NCBI GenBank assembly: GCA_022823725.1
Contig: JAJEHL010000011.1
Coordinates: 199,107-263,106, forward strand
Direction: 5' to 3'
Origin: Candidatus Latescibacterota bacterium
Lineage (GTDB): Bacteria > Latescibacterota > UBA2968
DNA: 64,000 nt
Shown here: positions 1-8,867 of the stretch, one piece after another
How positions within the stretch are numbered: position 1 is the first letter of the stretch
Layout of the letters: each line of letters begins with the position of its first letter
Program-made: the position numbers and the translations under genes
Notes under the pieces: model-generated
Told to the model about the DNA's origin: nothing
Database searches by the model: none
The model's input: the letters and a program-made list of their open reading frames with translations, nothing else

Positions 1-2250
1 GCAATAACGCCTGTGCCTCGTCTAAAAGTTCCAGTGCCCTATTGTACTGACCGCAATTGCGCAGCACATCTGCATAATCGCACAAAAAGGCGATATTAGC
101 TTCCTGCGATTCGAAAGCGTCATCCGTCTGTTGCACAGCTTCAAATCGTCTCAATGCCTGGCGATAAGCGTGTTTATCCAAGGCTTTTTTGCCCGCCAGA
201 AGCATATATTTCACAGTCTTATTTTGTTCTTCTGCCGCGGCAAAATGATCCGCCAATTCTTCTGTCAATTCTTCTGCATCTTCCATCTTTTCCAAAGCAT
301 CGCCAATTTCTCGATGCAACAACCGCTGCCGCACATCTTGCATGCGATCATAAATTGCCCGCCGATACAAACCCTGTGAAAAACGATACCGATCTTCATC
401 GCCATAAGTAATTAACAACCCCTCTGCAATCAGACCTTCAAGTATTTCCAACAACTCCAACTCATCACCGAGCCAGATAGCAGCCAATAACTCAAAAGAA
501 AAATCATTGAGAAAAACACACGCGTATTCCATTACCTGACGTTGCACCGCAGGAAGGGCAGCTATGCGCCTGTACAAAACCTCTGAAATATCATCGGATA
601 ACAAAGTTTCGGGAAACTCTCCCCACTGCCAATCGCCAGACACATTCTGCCGAACCACATCGGCATTCACCAGTATCCTCACAGCCTCCACGACAAACAG
701 GGGTTGCCCACCCGTTTCTCTGAACAGGTTTTGCAATGCATCGGACGGTATGGACCGCTCGCCCAACATTGACGCAGCTAAATACCCCACCTCTTCTCGC
801 GGCAGGTTTTCCAACTGAATCCGGGTCGCCTTAGCAAATGCATTGCTGTGTATAAAATTTTTAATTTCCCCTGAAAGGGTTTTCCTGTTGGACCCTTGAC
901 AGGTCAGGCATAACAAAAACGGACAGGGTTCTGGATCGCGCAATACATACTGCAAAATTCCAGGGTCAATTCATCAAGCCATTGAATATCTTCCAAACAC
1001 AACACAATGGGCTGTTTCTGCCGCAGACTTTTTAGTAACTGCAACCAGTGCTCCATCACAGAAAACTTGTCCGTCTCTAATGAATCGGGCAGCCGCCCCA
1101 CCAAATCCGTCGTCTTTACCCGCTGAAATGCATCGATCAACGCACCGTATATTTGTCCCCCCTCTTCCCGCCCTGCGCCTTTCAAACACAGAAAATCGTG
1201 GATCAAAGCATCGCCCAATAGTTCTTCGACCAGTCTCGATTTGCCTACCCCCGCTTCACCCGAGATCAAAACCACGCGCTGCTCGCCAGCCTGAACATCC
1301 TTCAACATCGCGCGCAACGTCTTCATTTCGGATTCACGCCCGACAAATTGCGGCCGCATAACTTTTCTATGCACATCACGCTGCTCGTCATCCGGAATCA
1401 CAAACCTCGATGATGCCACACCATTCAACGCCTGCACCAACTCCTCTGCCGACTGAAAACGATCAACAGGCTCCTTTGCCAGCAACTGCAGCACAATTTC
1501 TTGCGTCTGTTCGGGAACCTCGACGTAGGCTTCACACATTGGTGGCGGGGACTCGCGAATATGCTTCAGAATAACAGATACCGGGTTTTGTCCAGAAAAA
1601 GGTGGTGCGCCCGTAAGCATCTCGTATAAAATTATGCCCAACGAGTACAAATCTGACCGATGATCCACCCAAAGCCCCTTACCCTGCTCTGGCGACATAT
1701 ACTCTGCCGTACCAAGCGTCGCGCCCGTTTGCGTAATGGAAGCGCTATGCAGGTGCCTGAGTTTCGCCAGTCCCAGATCCAGGATCGTGGCCTCAATCCC
1801 CTCTTCGGTTTCCAAAACCATAATATTGGACGGCTTGAGATCGCGATGTACCGCACCCTGCGCATGAATATATGCCAACCCCTCGACAATCTGTTGTATC
1901 AAATCGAAAAAGTGAGACGCCCGGAATCGTCCTAACATTACACGATCGGCAATAATTTTTTCCAACGTCTTTCCAGGCAAATATTCCATTGTAAAATAGG
2001 GACGCTCTTCGGCAAAGCCCCAGGTGTATGTGCGTACCAGGCGCGGATGCTGAAATCTGCTCAACACCTGAAACTCTCTGTGAAAACGGCGATACACAGC
2101 CTTTTGATCCACCATTGTATTCAAAATTTTGAGCGCGCACTTCCGGTCTTGCTCCAGGTCCAGAACCCGATAGACTTCGCCCATGCCCCCGGTTCCCAGA
2201 TGCGCCTGGATCTGGTATCTTTTGTCGAGAATTGTGCCGGTTTTAAACAT
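1..2250 (-). CDS. Ser/Thr protein kinase with AAA ATPase and helical sensor region (frameshifted, 3' end off window)
   Basis: Cytoplasmic signalling protein of the kinase-AAA type. From the ATG at 2250 (MFKTGTILDKRY) a complete Hanks-type kinase domain is visible: glycine loop GTGGMGEVY, ALKIL lysine, catalytic HRDLKPSN, DLG metal motif and SPEQ. A signalling AAA (AAA_16-like) module follows, with Walker A GEAGVGKSR and Walker B-like LCLEDIQWLD. The reading frame then breaks: after CTGGAATTTTGC the annotated frame soon stops at 904, whereas adding one T (one A in the plus-strand run 954-957) opens a frame without stops to position 1. That frame continues the expected family sequence (FLQYVLRDPEP..., helical TPR-like part). 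It is either a real frameshift or a homopolymer sequencing error. The open frame upstream of 2250 runs into repeat DNA and is not counted. At least 750 residues are visible; the C-terminus lies outside the window. Confidence 0.88.
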
Positions 2251-2291
2251 AAAAGCAACCACAGATGAACAGGTAGTAAGAAAGTCAAAAA

Positions 2292-2412
2292 CACTGGATC
2301 GCGGCTCAACCATGTCCCTGCATGATTTTGAGCAGGGAGGCATACCGCGATGACGGCGACTCAACCCCATGCATGCCCCGTAATGATGCTATACGGGGCC
2401 GCGATGACGGCT
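2292..2412. repeat. REP-like palindromic repeat, copy A
   Basis: Begins ACTGGATCGCGGC and ends GCCGCGATGACGGC, so the ends can pair as ATCGCGGC/GCCGCGAT. Inside is a second hairpin, CCCCGTA...TACGGGG. The same outer arms recur at 46827 and 59226, and the inner CCCCGTA hairpin at 46827. It lies in the gap between the kinase start and the glycosyltransferase stop. Confidence 0.75.
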
Positions 2413-2464
2413 CTATTGATAGGGCTGAGTGATGTAGAAGGTTAATGCATTTTTAATTCGATAG

Positions 2465-3469
2465 CTAATCATGAGTAATGTTCAGGATTTTGCCAACCTT
2501 TTTGGCAACCCGAGGCGCAGTCTGTTCTGTTGTATTTTTCAGACCCATTAAGAAACGGTGTGCATGCTCATCAAACGACAAACGATGCTGCTCGACATGC
2601 GTTTCCAGCATATCCAAATCGCGCAACACCTCATCCTGTAGCACAGGCAGGGGCATCACCCACAAACGCCTCAACAGAGCCTTCATAATCAAAATCGGGT
2701 CATTTGGATCTTGAGCCAAACGAGTGTAAAAAGCCTTCAGGGGCAACTCCCAATACAACTTCTGCACAATAAGCCCCAGATATTCCCGGTTCTTTTCTCT
2801 AATATCGCCCGCAGAAAAGCGATCCGCCGCCGAACCCCGATCCCCCTCATGCATGCGACACCGGAGCGTGGGGTGTTTAATAATCCCAATTTTAAACCCA
2901 GCGCGTATAATGCGAATCCACATATCGTAATCTTGCCCGCGAATCAAACGCTCGTCAAAACAACCGACCCTGTCATAACACATCCGATGGGCAACCACAG
3001 TTGGACTGCACAATTCAAACCGCCCAAACAAATACATCACCATATCGTCTATAGGCGGCATCCTCGCTTCAAAAGATCGAACGGGCAAATCGCTTCTCTC
3101 CCCCTCTATAAACTCATAGCCCGTATAGACAAATCTCAAATCCGGATCTTCTGCAAACTGCGCCGCGTGCAACTCGAGCTTATTCGGCAACCCGATATCA
3201 TCATCGTCTAAAATCCAAACATACTCCCCCGTCACATATTTCAGACCCAGATTCACAGCAGACGCCTTCCCACCATTTGCCTTCTCAACATAGCAAATCC
3301 GATCTCCAAACCGCCTGATCACCTCTGCCGTATCATCAGTAGAACCATCGTTCACTACAATAAGTTCAAACCCCTGATACGTCTGTTGCAAAACGCTCTC
3401 AACAGCCTCCACAACATAATTTGCGCGATTATATGTTGGGATAATCACTGAAAATTTTGGATTTCGCAT
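2465..3469 (-). CDS. Family 2 glycosyltransferase (GT-A fold)
   Basis: Transfers a sugar from a nucleotide-sugar donor onto a surface glycan or another acceptor, which cannot be specified from sequence. The N-terminus FSVIIPTYNRANYV, then VVNDGSTDDT, and the metal-binding aspartate cluster LDDDDIGLP near residue 90 are typical of GT2 enzymes. It is about 334 aa with no membrane segments. The ATG at 3469 has GAGGTG about eight bases upstream; a TTG one codon earlier is less likely. It is a single gene, separated from the TPP-enzyme operon by a terminator. Confidence 0.9.
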   Translation of the reverse strand: MRNPKFSVIIPTYNRANYVVEAVESVLQQTYQGFELIVVNDGSTDDTAEVIRRFGDRICYVEKANGGKASAVNLGLKYVTGEYVWILDDDDIGLPNKLELHAAQFAEDPDLRFVYTGYEFIEGERSDLPVRSFEARMPPIDDMVMYLFGRFELCSPTVVAHRMCYDRVGCFDERLIRGQDYDMWIRIIRAGFKIGIIKHPTLRCRMHEGDRGSAADRFSAGDIREKNREYLGLIVQKLYWELPLKAFYTRLAQDPNDPILIMKALLRRLWVMPLPVLQDEVLRDLDMLETHVEQHRLSFDEHAHRFLMGLKNTTEQTAPRVAKKVGKILNITHD

Positions 3470-3498
3470 CAAACTACACCTCTTGGGAAAATAGAATA

Positions 3499-3528
3499 AA
3501 AAACCACGCCTGAAGGACGTGGTTTTTG
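3499..3528. terminator. Rho-independent terminator (bidirectional)
   Basis: AAACCACG and CGTGGTTT form an 8-bp stem with an inner CC/GG pair around TGAA. There is an A-run on the left and a T-run on the right, so it can end the TPP operon (minus strand) and anything on the plus strand. Confidence 0.85.
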
Positions 3529-3566
3529 TTTGGTCTAAATATGATCTTTGGAGTTACCCCACTCTC

Positions 3567-4526
3567 CTAACCGGCATCCATCACCTCTCTGACACCTGCA
3601 ACAATATTATCCCGATCAGGAAAAACGTGATCTTCCAACTGGGGCGTGTATGGAATGGGCACATGGAGGGCGCAGACGCGTTTGACGGGCGCCTTCATCT
3701 TTGCAAACGTCTCTGCATCTTCGGTTGCCACAGCGGCAATCTCGGCTGAAGCACCCGCTGTAGGACCCGCTTCATCGGCAATAACCAGCCGTCCGGTCTT
3801 TTGCACAGACGCGCGAATCGCATCGCAATCGAGCGGAACCAACGTGCGCGGATCCAGCACCTCGACAGAAACCCCCTCCTTATCCAACACCTCCGCAGCC
3901 GCCAGTGCTTCGTGTACCAGCCAAGCCAGCGCGACAATCGTGACATCCGTACCCTCACGTTTAATATCTGCTTTGCCCAAAGGCACGGTATAAGGATCTT
4001 CGGGAACCTCGCCTGCAAAACCCATGAGGCGATTGGACTCAAAAGAAATAATCGGATTATCATCCCGAATAACCGTTTTGAGAAGCCCCTTCATATCATA
4101 AGGCGTTGAAGGCAAAATCATCTTCAACCCCGCGAGATTCATAAACATCGAATACGGACTCTGCGAGTGCTGCGCCGCAACCCGCCTGCCGCCACCGACC
4201 GACGTGCGGAAAGTAATCGGGAATTTCACCTGCCCCCCGAACATATAGTGGATCTTGGCTGCCTGATTCACAATCTGGTCCATCGCAACAAAAGAAAACG
4301 TAACCATACTCCAGTTAATAATCGGACGGAAACCCGACCCAGCAGCACCAACAGCAATCCCGGTAAGCGCACCCTCGGCAATGGGCGTAGCGCGCACGCG
4401 CTCTGACCCAAACTCCTTGACGAGCGCATCGGGCGCATCGGTTGACAGATGAAACGTCGTTGGATCGCGCCTCATTTCCTCAACAAGGGCTTCCATCCCG
4501 GCCTGTGCATAAGAGATTTTTCGCAT
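3567..4526 (-). CDS. 2-oxoacid dehydrogenase E1 component, beta subunit
   Basis: Forms the alpha2beta2 thiamine-diphosphate E1 with the product of the gene just upstream (4543-5508). It decarboxylates pyruvate, another 2-oxoacid or acetoin. The transketolase-type pyrimidine domain contains the conserved TPIAEGALTGIAVGAA, FVAMDQIVNQAAK and RTSVGGG segments. The C-terminal domain contains EVLDPRTLVPLD and ADEAG. The ATG at 4526 (MRKISYAQ) follows GAGGATAATACG and is preferred to the ATG 11 codons earlier, which overlaps the upstream gene. About 319 aa, full length. No E2 or E3 gene is in the window, so the acyl acceptor partner must be encoded elsewhere or the enzyme serves another role. Confidence 0.92.
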   Translation of the reverse strand: MRKISYAQAGMEALVEEMRRDPTTFHLSTDAPDALVKEFGSERVRATPIAEGALTGIAVGAAGSGFRPIINWSMVTFSFVAMDQIVNQAAKIHYMFGGQVKFPITFRTSVGGGRRVAAQHSQSPYSMFMNLAGLKMILPSTPYDMKGLLKTVIRDDNPIISFESNRLMGFAGEVPEDPYTVPLGKADIKREGTDVTIVALAWLVHEALAAAEVLDKEGVSVEVLDPRTLVPLDCDAIRASVQKTGRLVIADEAGPTAGASAEIAAVATEDAETFAKMKAPVKRVCALHVPIPYTPQLEDHVFPDRDNIVAGVREVMDAG

Positions 4527-4542
4527 CGTATTATCCTCGAAA

Positions 4543-5508
4543 TCACTCGGCAAAAACATCTTCGACAGCGGCTTCTAAATCTGGAAACGGACTCTCTATG
4601 GCAAATTGCACCGCCTCCTCAATCTCCGCCAGAATCTCTTCATCCATCTCTTGCCACGCCTCCTGGGTAATACAGCCCTGATCCATCAGACCCGCGACAA
4701 AACGCTCAATGGGATCCCTCTCCTGCCATGCGCGGATCTCGCCCTGCGGTCTCGGATCAGCCCCCCCAACCCTCTCCGTATGCCCTCGCCAGCGATACGT
4801 CTTGCACTCAATCAACGAGGGACCTTCGCCATTGCGCGCACGCGCAACAGCTTCCTGAGCCGCATCGTAAACCGCCATCACATCATTTCCATCCACAACC
4901 ACGCCCGGGATATCGTATCCCGCGGCACGCGCGGCAACATCGCTATGCGCCAGCGTACTCGCTGCCGGAGTACTCGCCGCGTAAAGATTATTTTCGCAAA
5001 CATAGATCATAGGCAACTTCCACGCCGCAGCGATATTGATCGACTCGTGAAAAGGACCTGCATTTGACGCCCCATCGCCAAAAAACGAGACCGCAACGCG
5101 CCCCTTACCCTCGAGTTGCGCGGCCAGACCAGCACCCGTAACAATGGGTATGCCACCCGCCACAATACCATTTGCACCCAGCATCCCAATACTAAAATCG
5201 GCAATATGCATCGATCCCCCCTTGCCCTTACAATACCCCGTCTCCCGCCCATAAAGCTCAGCCATCATACGCTTCAAATCCGCACCCTTGGCAATACAAT
5301 GCCCGTGCCCCCGGTGCGTACTGATAATCTGATCATCCCGATTGAGCGCAGCACAAACACCTGTGGCAACGGCCTCCTCGCCGATATAGCAATGGACAAC
5401 GCCGTAAATATCACCTGTGCGATAATCATCAGACGCGCGCTCTTCAAAACGCCGGATCGTTTGCATAATCCGCAGCATCTCAAGTTGTTTTTCCTGTGTA
5501 AGAGCCAT
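4543..5508 (-). CDS. 2-oxoacid dehydrogenase E1 component, alpha subunit
   Basis: TPP-binding partner of the E1-beta encoded 16 bases downstream. Diagnostic features are YIGEEAVATG, STHRGHGHCIAKG, the GKGGSMH loop, and the TPP motif GDGASNAGPFHES ... ENN in mid-protein. The C-terminal YRWRGH is typical of pyruvate/acetoin dehydrogenase E1-alpha. The ATG at 5508 (MALTQEKQ) has GGAGATTATCTT before it; the longer open frame upstream lies over the TPP-synthase gene and is not used. About 321 aa. Pyruvate, acetoin and branched-chain substrates cannot be separated by eye. Confidence 0.92.
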   Translation of the reverse strand: MALTQEKQLEMLRIMQTIRRFEERASDDYRTGDIYGVVHCYIGEEAVATGVCAALNRDDQIISTHRGHGHCIAKGADLKRMMAELYGRETGYCKGKGGSMHIADFSIGMLGANGIVAGGIPIVTGAGLAAQLEGKGRVAVSFFGDGASNAGPFHESINIAAAWKLPMIYVCENNLYAASTPAASTLAHSDVAARAAGYDIPGVVVDGNDVMAVYDAAQEAVARARNGEGPSLIECKTYRWRGHTERVGGADPRPQGEIRAWQERDPIERFVAGLMDQGCITQEAWQEMDEEILAEIEEAVQFAIESPFPDLEAAVEDVFAE

Positions 5509-5521
5509 AAGATAATCTCCA

Positions 5522-7252
5522 CTATGCAGGTCTATCGCCCTTCTTAACCGGCGCTGTTCGACTATCAACGCCCGGCAACATTTTTGATGGATCTCTCGTA
5601 ACAATAATATCGATAATCGTAGGAATATCGCGATTGGCAATCCCCTCGGCAAAAGCGCCTTGCAATGCCCCGGGATCATCCACGCGAATACCCTGACAGC
5701 CGAGCGCGCGGGCTGTATCGGCGTAATCCGTCTCGCTCAGATCGCTCGATTGATAGCGCCCCTCATACATATTGTGCTGAAGCGCTTTGACATAGCCCGA
5801 AGCCGCATTATTCACAATAGCGAGCGTAAACCCAAGCTCAAGGCGCCGGGCTGTCTCCAATTCACCCAGCACCATATTAAACCCCGCATCCCCCGTCAGA
5901 CCAACAACAGGAGAATCCCCCGCAGCGAGTTGTGCGCCCATCGTACCCGGCAACCCGTAACCGATAGAAGCAAATCCGCGATTGGCAATATACGAGCGTC
6001 CAGACCGGGTTGAATCGTAGAGCAAACCCGTCCAATGCGCGGCAAAACCACCATCCACAACCAGAATACCGTCTTCGGGCATCGCGTTTTGCAACTCGCG
6101 CACCACCCGCGCCATATTGACGGGCCTCTCGTCAGAAGCGTAACGCGGCTCTGCCTCGGCTCGCCAGGCAGCCATCCGTTCTGAAATCTCGGTCAAATAA
6201 GCCGCACGCATCTGCTGTATCGCCCCCCGATCAGAGGACAAACACGCTTGCAGATCGCGCAAACCCTCAGCCGCATCGCCCCAGAGTGAAACCGCAGCAG
6301 GCGTGGTGCGCCCAATTTCCTCAGCCACAATATCGAGATGAATAAAAGGCACATCGCGCGGAATCAAATCATAGCGTTTCGTGGCAATCTCGCCCATCTT
6401 GCAACCAACCGACAGAATACAATCTGCAGACGCAATCAAATCATTGGCAATCCGCGACCAGCGCCCGAACAGCCCCACGCTGAGCGGATGAATACAGGGA
6501 ATCGCACCCTTGCCACTCAGCGTCTGCGCCACCGGAATACCAAAAGCCTCGGCAAAACTCTGAAGTTCGCAATACGCCCCAGAAAGATGGATACCACCGC
6601 CAGCGAGAAGAACCGGCCGCCGGGCATCGCGCAAACACGCCGCCGCGCGCGCAACCGCATCTCGACCCGGTCGCGAACGCTGTGCGGGAATACGCAGCGT
6701 TTCTGGATCCACAAAGAAATCCGCCCTAAGATAATCATACTCCCCATGTGCAATATCTTCAGGCACATCGAGCACAACAGGTCCCGGTCGCCCAGACGTA
6801 GCAACAGCGTACGCACGTCGCACAAGCTCGGGAATGCGATAGCCGCTCTCGATCCGAATAAGTGCTTTAGCCGCAGGCGCCAAAATCTCCGTCTGACGCG
6901 CCTCCTGCGTCATATTCTTCCACGAATGCTCGCGATTGCTATTGCCCACAACAACAATAAGTGGAACACCCGCATTCAGAGACTCCACCAATCCCGTAAC
7001 CAGATTCGTCGCCCCGGGGCCGAGCGTACCATCGCATATACCGGGACGACCCGTTACGCGCGCCCAGGCATCGGCGGCAAAAATACCACACCGCTCATCA
7101 TTGATCAACGTATGCGAAAGCCCCAACTCGCGCACGGCATCGTAAAAAGGCAGAAGTTGAAACCCTCCCATGCCGAACATAGGCGCAGGATCGTGAAGGC
7201 AAAACATCTCAGCAAGCGCCTGCCCGCCATTCATGTGTACAACTGAAGACAT
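5522..7252 (-). CDS. Acetolactate-synthase-like TPP-dependent enzyme
   Basis: Three-domain TPP enzyme of the POX/AHAS family, 576 aa. The N-terminal pyrimidine domain holds the catalytic glutamate in NDERCGIFAADAWARVTG and the TLGPGATNLVTGL loop. The C-terminal domain holds the TPP signature GDAGFNMVLGELETA ... IVNN. The ATG at 7252 has GGAG eight bases upstream. It sits in an operon with E1-alpha/E1-beta (13-base gap) and the duplicated 263-aa protein (14-base gap), which suggests a dedicated 2-oxoacid or C-C lyase pathway rather than branched-chain amino acid synthesis. No regulatory ilvH-like subunit is nearby. Confidence 0.88.
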   Translation of the reverse strand: MSSVVHMNGGQALAEMFCLHDPAPMFGMGGFQLLPFYDAVRELGLSHTLINDERCGIFAADAWARVTGRPGICDGTLGPGATNLVTGLVESLNAGVPLIVVVGNSNREHSWKNMTQEARQTEILAPAAKALIRIESGYRIPELVRRAYAVATSGRPGPVVLDVPEDIAHGEYDYLRADFFVDPETLRIPAQRSRPGRDAVARAAACLRDARRPVLLAGGGIHLSGAYCELQSFAEAFGIPVAQTLSGKGAIPCIHPLSVGLFGRWSRIANDLIASADCILSVGCKMGEIATKRYDLIPRDVPFIHLDIVAEEIGRTTPAAVSLWGDAAEGLRDLQACLSSDRGAIQQMRAAYLTEISERMAAWRAEAEPRYASDERPVNMARVVRELQNAMPEDGILVVDGGFAAHWTGLLYDSTRSGRSYIANRGFASIGYGLPGTMGAQLAAGDSPVVGLTGDAGFNMVLGELETARRLELGFTLAIVNNAASGYVKALQHNMYEGRYQSSDLSETDYADTARALGCQGIRVDDPGALQGAFAEGIANRDIPTIIDIIVTRDPSKMLPGVDSRTAPVKKGDRPA

Positions 7253-7266
7253 AAAAACTCCACGGA

Positions 7267-8058
7267 TTAAAAACTAAGCCTCTCCCCAAACTCCGGCACC
7301 GTCATCCCCACTTTAACACCGCATCTTTCCGCCTGCAAATTGACATGCGACAGAACACCGCTCTCCCATGCGGAAACCGCATCGCCGATACAGGCGGTCA
7401 TTGCATCCACTGTCCCCGCGGGAATACCGGCGCGATCCAGAACCTCAAGACGCCGAACACCCGCCCGATCAACACCGACCCCCGCATCGTTAAACACCGC
7501 GCCCCTCGCCTCTGCAGCGATACCATAATCGGGCCTGCCCGCAATCACCCCACCGTGCGATCCCGTAATAATAAACGCACCTGCATCCTCAGGCGTAACA
7601 AGTGAAGCAGAATCACATGCAAGAGTGAGAACAGGCACCTCTTGCAACACAGAGCGCGATTCCTCGTAGCCCGGAACATCCCCTTCAAATGGCTTGCCAT
7701 TACACAAAACCTCAGCCGCCTCTCGACAAGACTGACCCTGTTCACAGCCGAGCGATCGGGCTATCTCATTGCAAAAACTAATGCGCCCACGCTTGAGCAT
7801 ATCTGCTCCATCGCCAATACGCGCAGACGTATGTGCAATCGCGGCAGCAGCGAGTCCAAGACCTTGCAGATAATCAAGCGACCCAATCCCCGCATTGTCC
7901 TTCCCAACACCCGCATCGTTAAAAATAACGCCCCGAAGACCAGCCAGTGCTGCGAGATACCCGCAAAACCGCCCTCCATGGGAAGCAGCAACAAGAACCA
8001 TTCCCCGCAACTGAGAACCCAGCTTTGTAATACTATCGGCAACTTGAATCGCATCCAT
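7267..8058 (-). CDS. Internally duplicated protein with two SHGG...FNDAGVG units, function unknown
   Basis: Soluble protein of 263 aa if started at the ATG 8058 (MDAIQVADS). Two homologous halves are visible, about residues 20-115 and 160-260. Each carries SHGG, RG.(I/V)FNDAGVG.D.AG, and a later IGD element. The repeated His/Gly/Asp residues look catalytic or ligand-binding, but I do not recognise the family. The start at 8058 follows AGAAAG; an earlier in-frame start at 8073 would overlap the DUF5615 gene. It is the first metabolic gene of the TPP-enzyme operon. A fragment of its first ~14 codons is repeated at 34734-34774. Confidence 0.75.
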   Translation of the reverse strand: MDAIQVADSITKLGSQLRGMVLVAASHGGRFCGYLAALAGLRGVIFNDAGVGKDNAGIGSLDYLQGLGLAAAAIAHTSARIGDGADMLKRGRISFCNEIARSLGCEQGQSCREAAEVLCNGKPFEGDVPGYEESRSVLQEVPVLTLACDSASLVTPEDAGAFIITGSHGGVIAGRPDYGIAAEARGAVFNDAGVGVDRAGVRRLEVLDRAGIPAGTVDAMTACIGDAVSAWESGVLSHVNLQAERCGVKVGMTVPEFGERLSF

Positions 8059-8069
8059 AAAGGTCTTTC

Positions 8070-8429
8070 TCATACTTCCGCATCAGCAGGTCGGATTCTC
8101 AACCGATCCACATCTGCTGTTATAATGGCCCCTTCTTGAAGGGTTTGCCCATACTGATCAAGTACCTGAATACAGATTTCAGCCTGCTGTCTGGAGGATA
8201 AATTGACCAGACGTAGAATTCCACAATGGGGTTTGTTGTGGACGACTGCCAGTTCGCCGAAATCCTTATCCAGTGTCACTAGGACGCGGCCTTCCCGATT
8301 AGCGTACTCAAGTATCTCTTCATCCCCTGGATCTTCCGGCCAATCTCCACTCCATATCACGTCGTGACCTGCAACGCGAAGATCCCCGATGATACCACCA
8401 TACACACAAGTGTCCAGTAACACGTTCAT
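8070..8429 (-). CDS. DUF5615 PIN-like toxin-type protein
   Basis: A 119-aa protein of the DUF5615 PIN-like nuclease family, the usual partner of DUF433 proteins. The N-terminal LLDTCVYGG, central DEEILEYANREGRVLVTLDKDFGEL and C-terminal aspartates fit the acidic site of PIN-like RNases. It overlaps the DUF433 gene by ATGA (8426-8429), so translation is probably coupled. Toxic activity is inferred from family context only. A nearly complete deletion of a second copy is seen at 15930-15949. Confidence 0.85.
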   Translation of the reverse strand: MNVLLDTCVYGGIIGDLRVAGHDVIWSGDWPEDPGDEEILEYANREGRVLVTLDKDFGELAVVHNKPHCGILRLVNLSSRQQAEICIQVLDQYGQTLQEGAIITADVDRLRIRPADAEV

Positions 8430-8677
8430 GAACTGGATTCCAGAATCATCGGTTCAACACGCTCGTGCCCAATCACCTTTCGAGCATACAAGAGGCAGGC
8501 TTGAATATCTTCCTCTGTCAGCCAGGGATAGCCTTTAAGCAACACCTCGGGGGTATCTCCTGCTGCGAGCATGCCAAGGACATGTTCAACGGCAAGCCGA
8601 CGTCCCCGAACAATAGGCTTACCCCCGAAGATCTTCGGGTTGATCGTAATTCGTTCCAGGAGTTTTTTTTCATCCAT
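8426..8677 (-). CDS. DUF433 antitoxin-type DNA-binding protein
   Basis: An 83-aa DUF433 protein (NPKIFGGKPIVRGRRLAVEHVLGMLAAGDTPEVLL..YPWLTEEDIQACLLYA), a winged-helix-like family that pairs with DUF5615/PIN toxins. It is the first gene of the pair. The first 68 residues are almost identical to the orphan copy at 15939-16181, pointing to a recent duplication. Confidence 0.88.
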   Translation of the reverse strand: MDEKKLLERITINPKIFGGKPIVRGRRLAVEHVLGMLAAGDTPEVLLKGYPWLTEEDIQACLLYARKVIGHERVEPMILESSS

Positions 8678-8708
8678 TGTTTATTTTACCTAAGTCGTCA
8701 AGAAGTCG

Positions 8709-8775
8709 CGCATTGGTCATCTGACAGAATATATGCGTTTTTAAACAAGATTTCCATACTTTGAAAAATATCTGT
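8709..8775 (-). pseudogene. Short AbiE (AbiEi) relic
   Basis: The left half (ATTGGTCATCTGACAGAA..TGCG) resembles the AbiEi 3' coding tip at 15232-15257. The right half (ACAAGATTTCCATACTTT..AAATAT) resembles the DNA just upstream of that AbiEi gene (15859-15887). The body of the gene is missing, as if deleted between the two ends. Short and diverged, so moderate confidence. Confidence 0.45.
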
Positions 8776-8867
8776 CCGGAAATATTGCACATCTGGTCCC
8801 GCCCAAAACGCTTTATAAACTCATTATATCGTCGTATATCGTGTTTTTAGTCGTATTTCACAACCAT

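Noticed and set aside
2251-2370. N-terminal extension of the kinase open frame
   Set aside because: The extra 40 codons run through the REP-like repeat; the ATG at 2250 fits the kinase domain.
6338-7246. 302-aa open frame on the plus strand
   Set aside because: It lies entirely opposite the TPP-enzyme gene, has a composition typical of antisense shadow frames, and shows no domain.
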